A program made the translations under genes and the position numbers. The notes under the pieces were generated by a model. That model was not told where the DNA came from and did no database searches. It saw nothing but the letters and a program-made list of their open reading frames with translations. Positions 25,449 to 33,995 of a stretch of 64,000 nt of DNA are shown in pieces. The stretch lies in NCBI GenBank assembly GCA_002701395.1, contig NZVC01000032.1:87947-151946 (forward strand). Direction: 5' to 3'. Position 1 is the stretch's first letter. Each line of letters opens with the position of its first letter. The DNA is from Maritimibacter sp. GTDB taxonomy: Bacteria; Pseudomonadota; Alphaproteobacteria; Rhodobacterales; Rhodobacteraceae.

Positions 25449-25775
25449 GCCGGATGAACGGAAGGCTGGCGCCGGGCTGGCGCGGCCAGTCGTTTCACAG
25501 TGTCCAGAAAATTGCGGAGGGTCCCGACCAAGGTCGAGACCCTCCGTCTTCCCACGCGCCTCACACCCCTGATGGGGCACCCCGCGTGCATCGGATAGGT
25601 CCCGATCCTTCTGATCGGTCTTGCGCGGACCATGCGCGGACCGCCTGCGCGAAGCAAGCGGAAGCTATGCTTAATTCGATGGAAATGCTCGCCATTCCGG
25701 GCGGGGCGACGGGCGGCCGGCGACGTCTGCGCCGGCCGCAAGGCCAAGGTCAAAGCCTGGGGGCAAAAGCCGGGG
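25449..25775. other. Intergenic region of 327 bp with one strong hairpin
   Basis: No credible gene is seen here. Frames that stay open are Arg/Pro-rich and lack ribosome-binding sites. The notable element is the hairpin at 25515-25546. The rest shows GC-rich short repeats without clear meaning. Confidence 0.5.
25515..25546 (+). terminator. Long hairpin downstream of the DUF1761 gene
   Basis: The outer arms CGGAGGGTC and GACCCTCCG pair over 9 bp. Inside them CGACC and GGTCG pair over 5 bp around a 2-base AA, with one C/A mismatch between the two stems. The structure lies 67 bases after the DUF1761 stop and is followed by TCTTCCC rather than a clean U-tract. It may be a terminator or a processed small RNA structure. 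Confidence 0.5.
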
Positions 25776-26117
25776 TCAGCCGTAGACGGATTCCTTGCCG
25801 AAGTGCTTGACCAGCAGATAGTAGAACACGGCGCGGTACTTGTTGCGTTCCGACTTGCCGTAGGTCTCGACCGCTTTCTCGATCCCGGCCATCAGTTCGG
25901 GGCTATCCGGCAGGCCGAGTTTCTTCATCAGGAAGTTCTCTTTCACGGTCTCAAGCTCGCTTTCCTGACTGGAAGCGACGGTCGAGGCGTCGTCGTCGTA
26001 GATCGAGGGACCGCATCCGATGGTGACCTTGGTCAGCAGGTCCATGTCTGGCGACATGCCGCACTTTTCCTTCAGGTCTTCGGCGTATTTCTCAATAAGT
26101 TCGTCACGTTTTCCCAT
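25776..26117 (-). CDS. DUF2853 family protein
   Basis: The product has 113 residues, soluble and helical. It matches DUF2853, with KRDELIEKYAEDLKEKCGMSPDMDLLTKVTIGCGPSIYDDD at the start and YRAVFYYLLVKHFGKESVY at the end. No function is known. I chose the ATG at 26117, preceded by GAGAGAGGGACCT. The gene stands alone between the ketopantoate-reductase-like gene upstream and an intergenic region. Confidence 0.85.
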   Translation of the reverse strand: MGKRDELIEKYAEDLKEKCGMSPDMDLLTKVTIGCGPSIYDDDASTVASSQESELETVKENFLMKKLGLPDSPELMAGIEKAVETYGKSERNKYRAVFYYLLVKHFGKESVYG

Positions 26118-26227
26118 AGGTCCCTCTCTCGCGGGTTCTTGGGTCGGCCAGATTGTTTCCGACCCGTTAATGCAAGTTAAGGTTAGACATGAATGTTGCG
26201 TGCGGAAAGGAAAAACCTTCCACACTT

Positions 26228-27196
26228 TCAGCCTTGGATATAGGCCTCCAGTTCCTCTAGCGACATCGACCCAGCGCCCTTTCCGCCGCCGACAAGTTCG
26301 GCGGACAGGACGGTCAGCCGGTCGTTGATCGGGGTCGGGATGCCGTGCAGCCGCCCGATAAGCGAGATCTCTCCGTTCAGGTAATCGGTCTCGACCGTGC
26401 CGGTCCCGCGCGTCAGACTTTGCGTCGTAGAGCCGCCGACATAGGTCTCGCCCTCCAGCTTGACCGACCGCATGTATTCGTCACGCCGGGGGTCGTTGTC
26501 GCCGATGTCGAGATAGGCAATGCCGGCGCCGTCCAGCACGGCGCGGCCTTCCTCGCGCGCGCGCTTCGAGATCGCGCTGGTGTCGACGCCGGTTCCGGCG
26601 GCCGCCTGCACGATGTTCCCGAGGTTGAGGATCAGCTTGCCGAATTTCGAGGTCATGACGTCTTCCATAGGGAAGGCGGCTACGTTGGCGGCTTCCAGCG
26701 CCTTGGCAAAGGCGCGGTCCGCGTCATCGATGCCGCCCGGATAGCGGCCAATGTCGAACATGCCGAACCGGGGTTCGACGAAGATCGCCACGCGGCCCGG
26801 CTGAATGTAGGTCGCGGGCATCATGACGGTGACGCCGTGCACGTTCGGAAACAGCCGAAGCGCCTGACGCTCGTTCTCGGTGCCGTTCTGGCAGCAGAAG
26901 ATCGCCTGTTCGCGCACGCCAGCATCCCGCAGCGCGTGCAGGGCGGCGCCCGTGTCCTGACCTTTCATCGTCAGCATGATCAGGTCGTCCGGGCGGAATT
27001 CGATTTCCGAAGGGCTGCCGACGCATTCGAAGGTCGCCTGCTCGGCGCCACGGCTGCTGCGCAGGCTTAGACCGTCCTTGCGGATCGCATCCAGCATCCC
27101 GCCGCGCGCGATGCCGACAACCTCGCGTCCGGCCAGCGCCAGCGCCGCCGCGACGACCCCGCCGATCGCTCCTACCCCGTAGACGATGATGCGCAT
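26228..27196 (-). CDS. 2-dehydropantoate 2-reductase family protein (PanE/ApbA-like)
   Basis: The product has 322 residues. The Rossmann motif VYGVGAIGG is at the N-terminus, then the family's LTMKGQDT strand, CCQNGTENE loop, and the catalytic-lysine helix SKFGKLILNLGN. The C-terminus (YLNGEISLIGRLHGIPTPIN) is also typical. PanE makes pantoate for coenzyme A, but this family has many paralogues acting on other 2-keto acids, so the exact substrate is open. I chose the ATG at 27196, next to the first Rossmann strand. Confidence 0.85.
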   Translation of the reverse strand: MRIIVYGVGAIGGVVAAALALAGREVVGIARGGMLDAIRKDGLSLRSSRGAEQATFECVGSPSEIEFRPDDLIMLTMKGQDTGAALHALRDAGVREQAIFCCQNGTENERQALRLFPNVHGVTVMMPATYIQPGRVAIFVEPRFGMFDIGRYPGGIDDADRAFAKALEAANVAAFPMEDVMTSKFGKLILNLGNIVQAAAGTGVDTSAISKRAREEGRAVLDGAGIAYLDIGDNDPRRDEYMRSVKLEGETYVGGSTTQSLTRGTGTVETDYLNGEISLIGRLHGIPTPINDRLTVLSAELVGGGKGAGSMSLEELEAYIQG

Positions 27197-27304
27197 CCGA
27201 TCCTCCCTGTCCGCGTTTGCCCGGACCTTCGGGGATGGACAGCGGACATGCAAGAGACGCGCCAGTGATGGCGCGCCTCGGTGATGCGACACATAGGGGT
27301 CGCG

Positions 27305-27991
27305 TCAGTTGTTCATGGTCGTCATGTCGTCAGAGGTATCTTCCATGTCGTTCTCGACGACTTCCTCGTCTTGCTCGACCGGCAGTTCCTCGGTCTCGGC
27401 GGACTCTTCCTCGACCGCGGGCATTTCGCCTTCGACCGGGTCAACTTCCGACGATTGGTCCACCGGGGCTTCGTCTTCAACCGCCGGGTCCACATCCGTC
27501 ATCAGGCTTGCGATTGCGGTGTCGTCGGGCAAGCCTTCAACTTCGGCTTCGTCGATCTCGGGCTGCGCCTTCAGGGTTTCCTTGTCGGTCGCAAGGGTGA
27601 ACGAGGTGCCGTCATCGCTCAGCCGGAATTCCTCCAGCGGCATCGACACGGTGTATTCACCCAGGCCGAGGAAGCCGCCGATGCCAAGCACGGCTGCGGC
27701 CGCGCCTTCGCTGTCCACGACATAGTCGACCTCGGCGATCCGCTCGCCTTCGGGGTCATAGGCAACCATGCCGACGACGTCGCCGACGGTCATTTCGTCG
27801 ATGCTGGCGAAGACGGGGGGCTGCTCGGCGGCGGTGCCGTCCATCATGCCGTTATCGGCCATGTCGCCGCCTTCGGTCATCGCGGGCGGTTCCGTTGCCA
27901 TGTCAGCGTCGGTGTTGGTGTCTTGGGCGAATGCGCCACCGGCAACCAGGGCCGCAAGGGCTGCGCTCATCGTCAGGTTCTTCAGTTTCAT
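27305..27991 (-). CDS. Secreted acidic protein with PRC-barrel-like domain
   Basis: The product has 228 residues. A Sec signal peptide ends near residue 22 (AALVAGGAFA before QDT). After a short Asp/Thr/Met-rich linker comes a PRC-barrel-like segment (about 60-130: MTVGDVVGMVAYDPEGERIAEVDYVV). The last 70 residues are very acidic with clusters of Glu and Asp, ending DMTTMNN. This resembles small periplasmic PRC-barrel proteins of alphaproteobacteria. The role is unknown; the acidic tail could bind cations. The start follows GGAGG. Confidence 0.75.
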   Translation of the reverse strand: MKLKNLTMSAALAALVAGGAFAQDTNTDADMATEPPAMTEGGDMADNGMMDGTAAEQPPVFASIDEMTVGDVVGMVAYDPEGERIAEVDYVVDSEGAAAAVLGIGGFLGLGEYTVSMPLEEFRLSDDGTSFTLATDKETLKAQPEIDEAEVEGLPDDTAIASLMTDVDPAVEDEAPVDQSSEVDPVEGEMPAVEEESAETEELPVEQDEEVVENDMEDTSDDMTTMNN

Positions 27992-28058
27992 CTGTGCCTC
28001 CATTGGTCACTGTATGACCACACAAGGCACAAGCCGCCGGTTCCGTTCCCCGAAACGC

Positions 28059-28104
28059 AAAGCGCCCCGCGGAATGGCGAACCATTGCCAGCGGGGCGCT
28101 TTTT
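28059..28104. terminator. Bidirectional-looking terminator downstream of ahcY
   Basis: Arms AAAGCGCCCCGC and GCGGGGCGCTTTTT pair over 11-12 bp around a 20-base loop that can itself pair (TGGC/GCCA). T-runs flank both ends. It lies 55 bases past the ahcY stop on the minus strand and upstream of the PRC-barrel gene, so it ends ahcY transcription. Confidence 0.8.
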
Positions 28105-28158
28105 CGAGGGCCGGTTCCCGCCGATCCTGCAATCGGCGGAAAACGGCAAAGTCTCGGA

Positions 28159-29550
28159 TCAGTAGCGGTAGTGTTCCGGCTTGAACGGGCCGTCGGCGTT
28201 CACGCCGATATAAGAGGCCTGCTCGGGCGTGAGCTTGGTCAGCTTGGCGCCGACCTTCTCAAGGTGCAGGGCCGCGACCTTCTCGTCCAGGTGCTTGGGC
28301 AGAACGTAAACTTCGTTCTTGTACTCGTCACCGCGCGTCCAAAGCTCGATCTGGGCGAGCGTCTGGTTGGTGAACGAGGCCGACATCACGAAGGACGGGT
28401 GGCCGGTGGCGTTGCCAAGGTTCAGCAGACGGCCTTCGGACAGAAGGATGATCTTGTTGCCCGAGGGCATCTCGATCATGTCCACCTGATCCTTGATGTT
28501 GGTCCACTTGTGGTTCTTCAGCTGGGCGACCTGGATCTCGTTGTCGAAGTGGCCGATGTTGCCGACGATGGCCATGTTCTTCATCGCGCGCATGTGCTCG
28601 ATGCGGATCACGTCCTTGTTGCCGGTCGTGGTGATGAAGATGTCGGCGCTGTCGATCACGTCTTCCAGCGTCACGACCTCATAGCCGTCCATTGCCGCCT
28701 GAAGCGCGCAGATCGGGTCGCTTTCGGTGACCTTCACGCGGGCGCCGGCGCCGGACAGCGACGCGGCAGAGCCCTTGCCCACGTCACCATAACCGCAGAC
28801 CACGGCGACCTTGCCGGCCATCATGGTGTCGGTCGCGCGGCGGATGCCGTCGACCAGCGATTCTTTACAGCCGTACTTGTTGTCGAACTTCGACTTGGTG
28901 ACGCTGTCGTTGACGTTGATCGCCGGGAACGGCAGCTGGCCCTGCTTCATCAGCTCGTACAGGCGGTGCACGCCGGTGGTGGTCTCTTCCGAGACGCCCT
29001 TGATCATGTCGCGCTGCTTGGTGAACCAGCCGGGGTTGGCGGCCATGCGCTTCTTGATCTGGGCGAACAGGGCTTCTTCCTCTTCGCTGGTCGGGACGGC
29101 GATCAGGTTGTCTTCGCCGGCCTCGACGCGCGCGCCGATCAGGATGTACAGGGTGGCGTCGCCGCCATCGTCGAGGATCATGTTGGCGCCATCTTCGAAG
29201 TCGAAGATCTTGTCACAATAATCCCAGTATTCGACGAGTGTTTCGCCCTTCACGGCGAACACCGGCACACCGGCAGCGGCGATCGCGGCAGCGGCGTGGT
29301 CCTGAGTCGAGAAGATGTTGCACGAGGCCCAACGCACATCGGCGCCAAGCGCGACAAGCGTTTCGATCAGCACTGCGGTCTGGATCGTCATGTGGAGCGA
29401 TCCCGCAATCCGTGCGCCTTTCAAGGGCTTGCTGTCGCCGTACTCCTCGCGCAGAGCCATCAGGCCCGGCATTTCGGTTTCGGCGATGTCGAGTTCCTTG
29501 CGGCCAAACTCGGAGAGAGAAATGTCCTTGACGATGTAATCTTTTGCCAT
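28159..29550 (-). CDS. ahcY: Adenosylhomocysteinase
   Basis: The product has 463 residues, full length. Key segments are [13 protein letters not shown], the NAD-binding [10 protein letters not shown] motif, [13 protein letters not shown], the [13 protein letters not shown] region, and the C-terminal KPEHYRY that closes the neighbouring active site. The enzyme splits S-adenosylhomocysteine to adenosine and homocysteine in the activated methyl cycle and relieves product inhibition of methyltransferases. The leader just upstream folds into a strong hairpin next to the AGGAG ribosome-binding site. A terminator follows the gene. Confidence 0.97.
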   Translation of the reverse strand: MAKDYIVKDISLSEFGRKELDIAETEMPGLMALREEYGDSKPLKGARIAGSLHMTIQTAVLIETLVALGADVRWASCNIFSTQDHAAAAIAAAGVPVFAVKGETLVEYWDYCDKIFDFEDGANMILDDGGDATLYILIGARVEAGEDNLIAVPTSEEEEALFAQIKKRMAANPGWFTKQRDMIKGVSEETTTGVHRLYELMKQGQLPFPAINVNDSVTKSKFDNKYGCKESLVDGIRRATDTMMAGKVAVVCGYGDVGKGSAASLSGAGARVKVTESDPICALQAAMDGYEVVTLEDVIDSADIFITTTGNKDVIRIEHMRAMKNMAIVGNIGHFDNEIQVAQLKNHKWTNIKDQVDMIEMPSGNKIILLSEGRLLNLGNATGHPSFVMSASFTNQTLAQIELWTRGDEYKNEVYVLPKHLDEKVAALHLEKVGAKLTKLTPEQASYIGVNADGPFKPEHYRY

Positions 29551-29562
29551 GCTGGGCGGCTC

Positions 29563-29616
29563 CTGGTGGTTCCGGTCGAGATGCCTCTAGCATCGTACCG
29601 GAACCCGAGCAACCAG
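29563..29616 (-). promoter_or_regulatory. Extended hairpin in the ahcY 5' leader
   Basis: Read on the minus strand, CTGGT pairs with ACCAG (5 bp), then after a 6-base one-sided bulge GGTTCCGGT pairs with ACCGGAACC (9 bp), then GATGC pairs with GCATC (5 bp) around a 5-base loop. The base of the structure overlaps the start of the AGGAG ribosome-binding site of ahcY, 13 bases before the ATG. No U-tract follows, so it is not an ordinary terminator. It does not obviously match the SAH or SAM/SAH riboswitch consensus as I remember them. Confidence 0.5.
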
Positions 29617-29641
29617 CCCACATGAGCAGGAGTAGGGGGTA

Positions 29642-29974
29642 TTAGAGCCGAGTGCCTGCTGGAACGGCATCGGGCAGGCCCTGATGCCAATTTTCTCCGC
29701 TTCCGACGATACAGCTTGTGCCGTCCGCGAAGGTCATCAGCGCGGTCCATGTCCCGGTCTCCGGGGCGGACCAGATTTCCAGCACCTGCTCGCGCGACAT
29801 CATGCCACCGCCGGTCGGCTTCTCTCCGAAGTCCGCGCCAAGGCGTTCGATGATGTCATTGCGCTGGGCACAGACGACGTCGTCCTCTTGCGCCACGGCC
29901 TCGGGCGCATTGAACGAGGTGGCAAGGGCGGTCAGGCCCAAGGCGGACACGGCTCCGATCACGGTCATTTTCAT
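29642..29974 (-). CDS. Small exported protein of unknown function
   Basis: The product has 110 residues. A signal peptide ends near residue 29 (ALATSFNAPEAVAQ before EDD). The mature part has two cysteines (in VVCAQRNDI and TSCIVGSG), which may form a disulfide, and a compact TWTALMTFADGTSC strand pair. I do not recognise the family. A GGAGACAC ribosome-binding site precedes the ATG. It lies upstream of ahcY on the same strand, 91 bases away, so ahcY could be co-transcribed from its promoter. Confidence 0.7.
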   Translation of the reverse strand: MKMTVIGAVSALGLTALATSFNAPEAVAQEDDVVCAQRNDIIERLGADFGEKPTGGGMMSREQVLEIWSAPETGTWTALMTFADGTSCIVGSGENWHQGLPDAVPAGTRL

Positions 29975-30135
29975 GGCTTGTGTCTCCGGGTGGTGTTGCA
30001 GTCGAACGCCGGGCGCGGCGGTTTCGTTCCCAAGTTCGGAACCAAGCTCTGCATGAATGGCGGAATGCCGCTTCCATAAGCGGGCGCGGCTGTGGCAGGA
30101 ACGGGCCGCGAAACCAGCATGACGAAGGATGACGG

Positions 30136-30732
30136 ATGGCTTCCCAGACCCGCGCTTGGCAACGGATGCTGTCGGGCCGCAGGCTTGACCTTCTGGACCC
30201 GACCCCGATGGATATCGAGGTCGAGGACATCGCGCACGGCCTTGCCTTCGTTGCCCGCTGGAACGGCCAGACCCGGGGCGATCACGCCTATTCCGTGGCC
30301 GAGCATTCTCTGCTGGTCGAAGAGATCTTCGGTCGCCAGCACCCCGATGCGCCGGTGAAATGGCGCCTTGCCGCCCTGCTGCACGACGCGCCGGAATACG
30401 TGATCGGGGACATGATTTCTCCGGTGAAGGCGGCGGTCGGGCCGAGCTATGGCGCGTTGGATGACCGGCTGACGGCGGCCATCCATATTCGGTTCGGTCT
30501 GCCCGCGCAGATCCCGGTGAAGGTGAAGCGCCAGATCAAGCAGGCCGACAAGGTGTCCGCGTGGCTTGAGGCGGTTCAACTGGCCGGGTTCAGCGAGGCG
30601 GAAGCGACCCGGTTTTTCGGCAAGGCCGCAGCCGAGCAGGCGCAGGGCCTGACGCTGCACCTGCGGGAACCGAAGGTGGTGCGCGAAGCATTCACCCAGC
30701 GCCACGCGCAGCTGATGAAGGCGATGAGCTGA
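30136..30732 (+). CDS. HD domain phosphohydrolase (YfbR-like)
   Basis: The product has 198 residues. The HD-domain metal ligands are visible in DHAYSVAEHSLL and in the LLHDAPEYVIGDM motif (His-Asp pair), and a distal Asp lies in QADKVSAW. The pattern fits YfbR-like 5'-deoxynucleotidases or related HD hydrolases that act on nucleotides. The stop overlaps the start of the GNAT gene (ATGCTGATG region), so the two are coupled. Substrate is inferred only. Confidence 0.85.
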   Translation: MASQTRAWQRMLSGRRLDLLDPTPMDIEVEDIAHGLAFVARWNGQTRGDHAYSVAEHSLLVEEIFGRQHPDAPVKWRLAALLHDAPEYVIGDMISPVKAAVGPSYGALDDRLTAAIHIRFGLPAQIPVKVKRQIKQADKVSAWLEAVQLAGFSEAEATRFFGKAAAEQAQGLTLHLREPKVVREAFTQRHAQLMKAMS

Positions 30733-31214
30733 TGCTGCACGTCCGGCGCGCAGGCACGTTGGACGCGGCAGGCATGGCCGAGATCCTGAACGAGATCATC
30801 GCCATCGGCGGGACGACCGCGATCACCGACCCGGTGACCGTCTCTGACCTTGCGGACTGGATGGCCCGCGACCCGCGTTCGATCTGGCATGTAGCCGAGG
30901 ATGACGGCGGCACGGCGCTGGGGTTCCAGTGGGTCGACCCGCACCCGGATGCGGGGCCGGACGTCGCGCAGATCGCCACCTTCGCGAAAGTGGGGCGCAC
31001 CGGGCTGGGCGTTGGGTCCGCCCTGTTTCGCGCGACGGCAGAGGCCTGCCGCGCCGCTGGCTATGCGTGGATCAACGCCGAGATCCGTGCCGACAACGCC
31101 AGCGGGCTGACCTACTACCAAAGCCGCGGGTTCGAGGACTATGGCCGGATCGCGGATTACCGGATGGCGAACGGCCAGCGTGTCGACAAGGTGTTGAAGC
31201 GGTACGACCTTTAG
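30732..31214 (+). CDS. GNAT family N-acetyltransferase
   Basis: The product has 160 residues. It has the GNAT fold order: an N-terminal VRRAGTLDAAGMAEILNE helix, the acetyl-CoA binding loop GRTGLGVGSALF, and the C-terminal NASGLTYYQSRGFEDYG segment. Members acetylate amines on small molecules or proteins. No substrate can be named. It overlaps the HD hydrolase stop by one base. Confidence 0.88.
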   Translation: MLHVRRAGTLDAAGMAEILNEIIAIGGTTAITDPVTVSDLADWMARDPRSIWHVAEDDGGTALGFQWVDPHPDAGPDVAQIATFAKVGRTGLGVGSALFRATAEACRAAGYAWINAEIRADNASGLTYYQSRGFEDYGRIADYRMANGQRVDKVLKRYDL

Positions 31215-31303
31215 CGCCGGCTTCCGACGGCATGTGGCGCATCGTCAAAATCGTGATCGCTTGCCCCATTGCGACGCCGGGGAAGTGAACATAACATGAA
31301 CAC

Positions 31304-32533
31304 ATGCCCCGGACCCTTGATCAGAAACTTGCGATTCTCTCGGACGCTGCGCGCTATGACGCGTCTTGCGCATCGTCCGGCACGGCCCGGCGGGACAGCC
31401 GTTCGGGCGGCCTTGGCTCGACCACGGGGTCTGGGATCTGTCACGCGTATGCCCCCGACGGGCGGTGCATCAGCCTGCTGAAGATCCTGATGACGAACTT
31501 CTGCATCTACGATTGCGCCTATTGCGTGAACCGCGTGTCGTCCAACACCCCGCGCGCCCGCTTCACCCCCGAAGAGGTCGTGCATCTGACCATCGAATTC
31601 TACCGTCGCAATTATATCGAAGGGCTGTTTCTGTCCTCGGGCATCATCCATTCGCCCGACAAGACGATGGAGGACATGGTGCGGATCGCCCGCCTTCTGC
31701 GAGAACGCGAAGGGTTTCGCGGCTATATCCACCTGAAAACCATTCCCGATGCGGCGCCCGAACTGATCCAGCAGGCGGGGCTGTTTGCCGACCGATTGTC
31801 GGTGAACATCGAACTGCCGACCGTGCGTGCGCTGGAAGCCTACGCCCCCGAAAAGGACGCCGGTACGATCAACGCGGCAATGTCAGAGGTGAAGGCCAAG
31901 CGCGCGGAATCGAAAGACCGCAGTCACACCGGCAAACGCCCGCCGCGCTTCGCACCCGCCGGGCAGTCGACGCAGATGATCGTGGGCGCCGACGAGTCGA
32001 CCGACCGGACGATCCTTGGCCAGTCGACGCGGCTGTATGGCGACCACAAGTTGAAGCGCGTCTATTACTCGGCCTTCTCGCCGATCCCCGAAAGCTCTGC
32101 CAAGCTGCCGCTGATCAAGCCGCCGCTGCTGCGCGAACATCGCCTGTATCAGGCCGACTGGCTGCTGCGTTTCTACGGCTTCGACGTGAACGAGATCACC
32201 GGCGCGCGGCCTGACGGCAACCTCGACCTAGAGGTCGATCCCAAGCTGGCGTGGGCGCTGGCGCATCGCGACCGGTTTCCGGTGCAGGTCCAGACCGCCG
32301 AGCGGGAGTTGCTTTTGCGGGTGCCGGGCTTTGGCACCAAGACCGTCAAGCGCGTGCTGGCCACGCGGCGGCACCGCACGCTGCGCTATGAGGACCTTCA
32401 GCGCATGGGCGCCAACCTGAAACACGCGCGCCCGTTCATCGTGCTGCGCGACTGGCGGCCCGGTGCGTTGACCGACAGCGCCGACCTGCGCGCCCGGTTC
32501 GCGCCGCCGCCCGAGCAGCTTTCGCTGTTCTGA
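31304..32533 (+). CDS. Putative DNA modification/repair radical SAM protein with helix-hairpin-helix
   Basis: The product has 409 residues. The radical SAM cluster motif CX3CX2C is at C67, C71 and C74 (NFCIYDCAYC). Conserved upstream cysteines C22, C46 and C55 may hold a further cluster. The last 100 residues carry a helix-hairpin-helix DNA-binding motif (LRVPGFGTKTVKRVLA). This is the family known only as the radical SAM protein linked to uracil-DNA glycosylase-like genes; its reaction is undescribed to my knowledge. The next gene, three bases on, encodes exactly such a UdgX-type protein. Confidence 0.9.
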   Translation: MPRTLDQKLAILSDAARYDASCASSGTARRDSRSGGLGSTTGSGICHAYAPDGRCISLLKILMTNFCIYDCAYCVNRVSSNTPRARFTPEEVVHLTIEFYRRNYIEGLFLSSGIIHSPDKTMEDMVRIARLLREREGFRGYIHLKTIPDAAPELIQQAGLFADRLSVNIELPTVRALEAYAPEKDAGTINAAMSEVKAKRAESKDRSHTGKRPPRFAPAGQSTQMIVGADESTDRTILGQSTRLYGDHKLKRVYYSAFSPIPESSAKLPLIKPPLLREHRLYQADWLLRFYGFDVNEITGARPDGNLDLEVDPKLAWALAHRDRFPVQVQTAERELLLRVPGFGTKTVKRVLATRRHRTLRYEDLQRMGANLKHARPFIVLRDWRPGALTDSADLRARFAPPPEQLSLF

Positions 32534-32536
32534 CAC

Positions 32537-33952
32537 ATGCGCACGGTGCAGCTTCCCCGGATCGGCACGTGGCCCGCTTGGCGTGACGCCGCGCGCGGCC
32601 TGCTGGCCGAAGGTGTCCGCCCCGAAGACGTGCTGTGGCGGTTTGGCGAGGATGCGGCGGACGACCTGTTCGGCGGGGCGGCAGAGCCTGTCACCGCGTC
32701 GTCGAACGTGACCGTGCCTAAAGGGTTCGTCGACCTTGCGTCGCGGGTCGTGTGGCATTCGGACCCGGAACGCTTCGCACGACTGTACGCCTTTCTTCTG
32801 CGGGTCAAACGGCAGCCGCGCCTGCTGTCCGATCGGGGCGACGCCGACCTTGCCCGCCTGCGCGCGATGGAAAAGAACGTGAACCGCTGTGCCCACAAGA
32901 TGAAGGCCTTCGTGCGGTTCCGCGACATCGGAACCGGGCCCGGCGGGCGGCGGGCCTTTGTCGCGTGGTTCGAACCGTCGCATCACACGGTCGAACCCAC
33001 AGCGCCCTTCTTCACCGGCCGCTTCGGTGACATGGATTGGATCATCGCCACCCCGGACGTCACCGCCCGGTTCCAAGATGGCCGGGTCAGCTTTGCCGAG
33101 GGCCAGCCGCGTCCCGACCTGCCCGAGGATGGCGCCGAGGCGCTGTGGGGCACCTATTTCCGAAACATCTTCAACCCGGCGCGGGTGAAGGTGCAGGCGA
33201 TGACCTCGGAGATGCCAAAGAAATACTGGAAGAACCTGCCAGAGGCGCGGCACATCCCCGACCTGATCGCCGGGGCGCAGGCGCGGGCCGAAGCGATGCA
33301 GGCCGCGATGCCCGCCTTGCCGCCGGTTCGGGCGGAACGGATTCTCGACCGGCTGCACGCCACGCGCTCGGCCATGGGCTGGGACGAACTACGCGCCCGC
33401 GCCGAGGCTGACAGCCGTGATCTGCCCGAGGGGCTGGGCCGGATCGTGCTGGGCGAGGGGCCGCTGGACGCCCGGCTGATGATCGTCGGCGAACAGCCCG
33501 GTGATCACGAGGACCGGCAGGGCCGACCCTTTGTCGGACCGGCGGGGCAGTTGTTCGACGACATCGCGGGGCAGGCGGGTCTGGACCGTCGCGCCGCGTA
33601 TGTCACGAATGCGGTCAAACAGTTCAAGTTCCGCCGCGACGGCAAACGGCGTCTGCACAAGCCGCCGAACCGGACAGAGATCGAACATGCAAAATGGTGG
33701 CTGGAGGCAGAGCTGAAGCTGGTGAAGCCCGCGCTGATCCTGTCGATGGGCGCGACCGCACTGTACAGCCTGACGGGGCGCCGCGAGGGCCTGCTGAAAC
33801 GGCGCGGGGCCGTCGAGGATACGCCCCACGGCCCAGTGTTCGTAACGGTGCACCCGTCGTTCCTGCTGCGGCTGCCCGACCCGGTGCGCAGGGCCGAGGA
33901 AACAGCGCGGTTCCGCGAGGATCTCGCGGCGGTCGGCAGCAGGATTTTTTAG
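32537..33952 (+). CDS. UdgX-type uracil-DNA-binding protein fused to an N-terminal DUF4130-like domain
   Basis: The product has 471 residues, about twice a single UdgX. Residues about 1-260 match the DUF4130-type domain (MEKNVNRCAHKMKAFVRFRD, FFTGRFGDMDWIIATPD, KKYWKNLPEA). Residues about 300-471 are a family 4-like uracil-DNA glycosylase domain: GEQPGD from 318, the KRRLH loop at 370-374, and HPSFLLR from 439. From published work on mycobacterial UdgX, the loop histidine forms a covalent bond with the abasic site after uracil release; H374 is the equivalent here. It is translated with the radical SAM gene. Confidence 0.92.
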   Translation: MRTVQLPRIGTWPAWRDAARGLLAEGVRPEDVLWRFGEDAADDLFGGAAEPVTASSNVTVPKGFVDLASRVVWHSDPERFARLYAFLLRVKRQPRLLSDRGDADLARLRAMEKNVNRCAHKMKAFVRFRDIGTGPGGRRAFVAWFEPSHHTVEPTAPFFTGRFGDMDWIIATPDVTARFQDGRVSFAEGQPRPDLPEDGAEALWGTYFRNIFNPARVKVQAMTSEMPKKYWKNLPEARHIPDLIAGAQARAEAMQAAMPALPPVRAERILDRLHATRSAMGWDELRARAEADSRDLPEGLGRIVLGEGPLDARLMIVGEQPGDHEDRQGRPFVGPAGQLFDDIAGQAGLDRRAAYVTNAVKQFKFRRDGKRRLHKPPNRTEIEHAKWWLEAELKLVKPALILSMGATALYSLTGRREGLLKRRGAVEDTPHGPVFVTVHPSFLLRLPDPVRRAEETARFREDLAAVGSRIF

Positions 33953-33995
33953 ACATTCCTGCTGCCAACGATCGTCTGAAAGATCGTGCTGCCCG

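Noticed and set aside
25445-25753. Open frame of 102 residues on the minus strand in the intergenic region
   Set aside because: It is Arg/Pro-rich, has no ribosome-binding site, runs through the hairpin and overlaps the DUF1761 stop; it looks like chance openness in GC-rich DNA.
26167-26180. CtrA-like TTAA-N6-TTAA upstream of the DUF2853 gene
   Set aside because: The spacer is 6, not 7, so it does not meet the consensus.
29551-29641. Known SAH or SAM/SAH riboswitch upstream of ahcY
   Set aside because: The leader is folded but I could not find the conserved bases of either class as I remember them; kept only as an unassigned structured leader.
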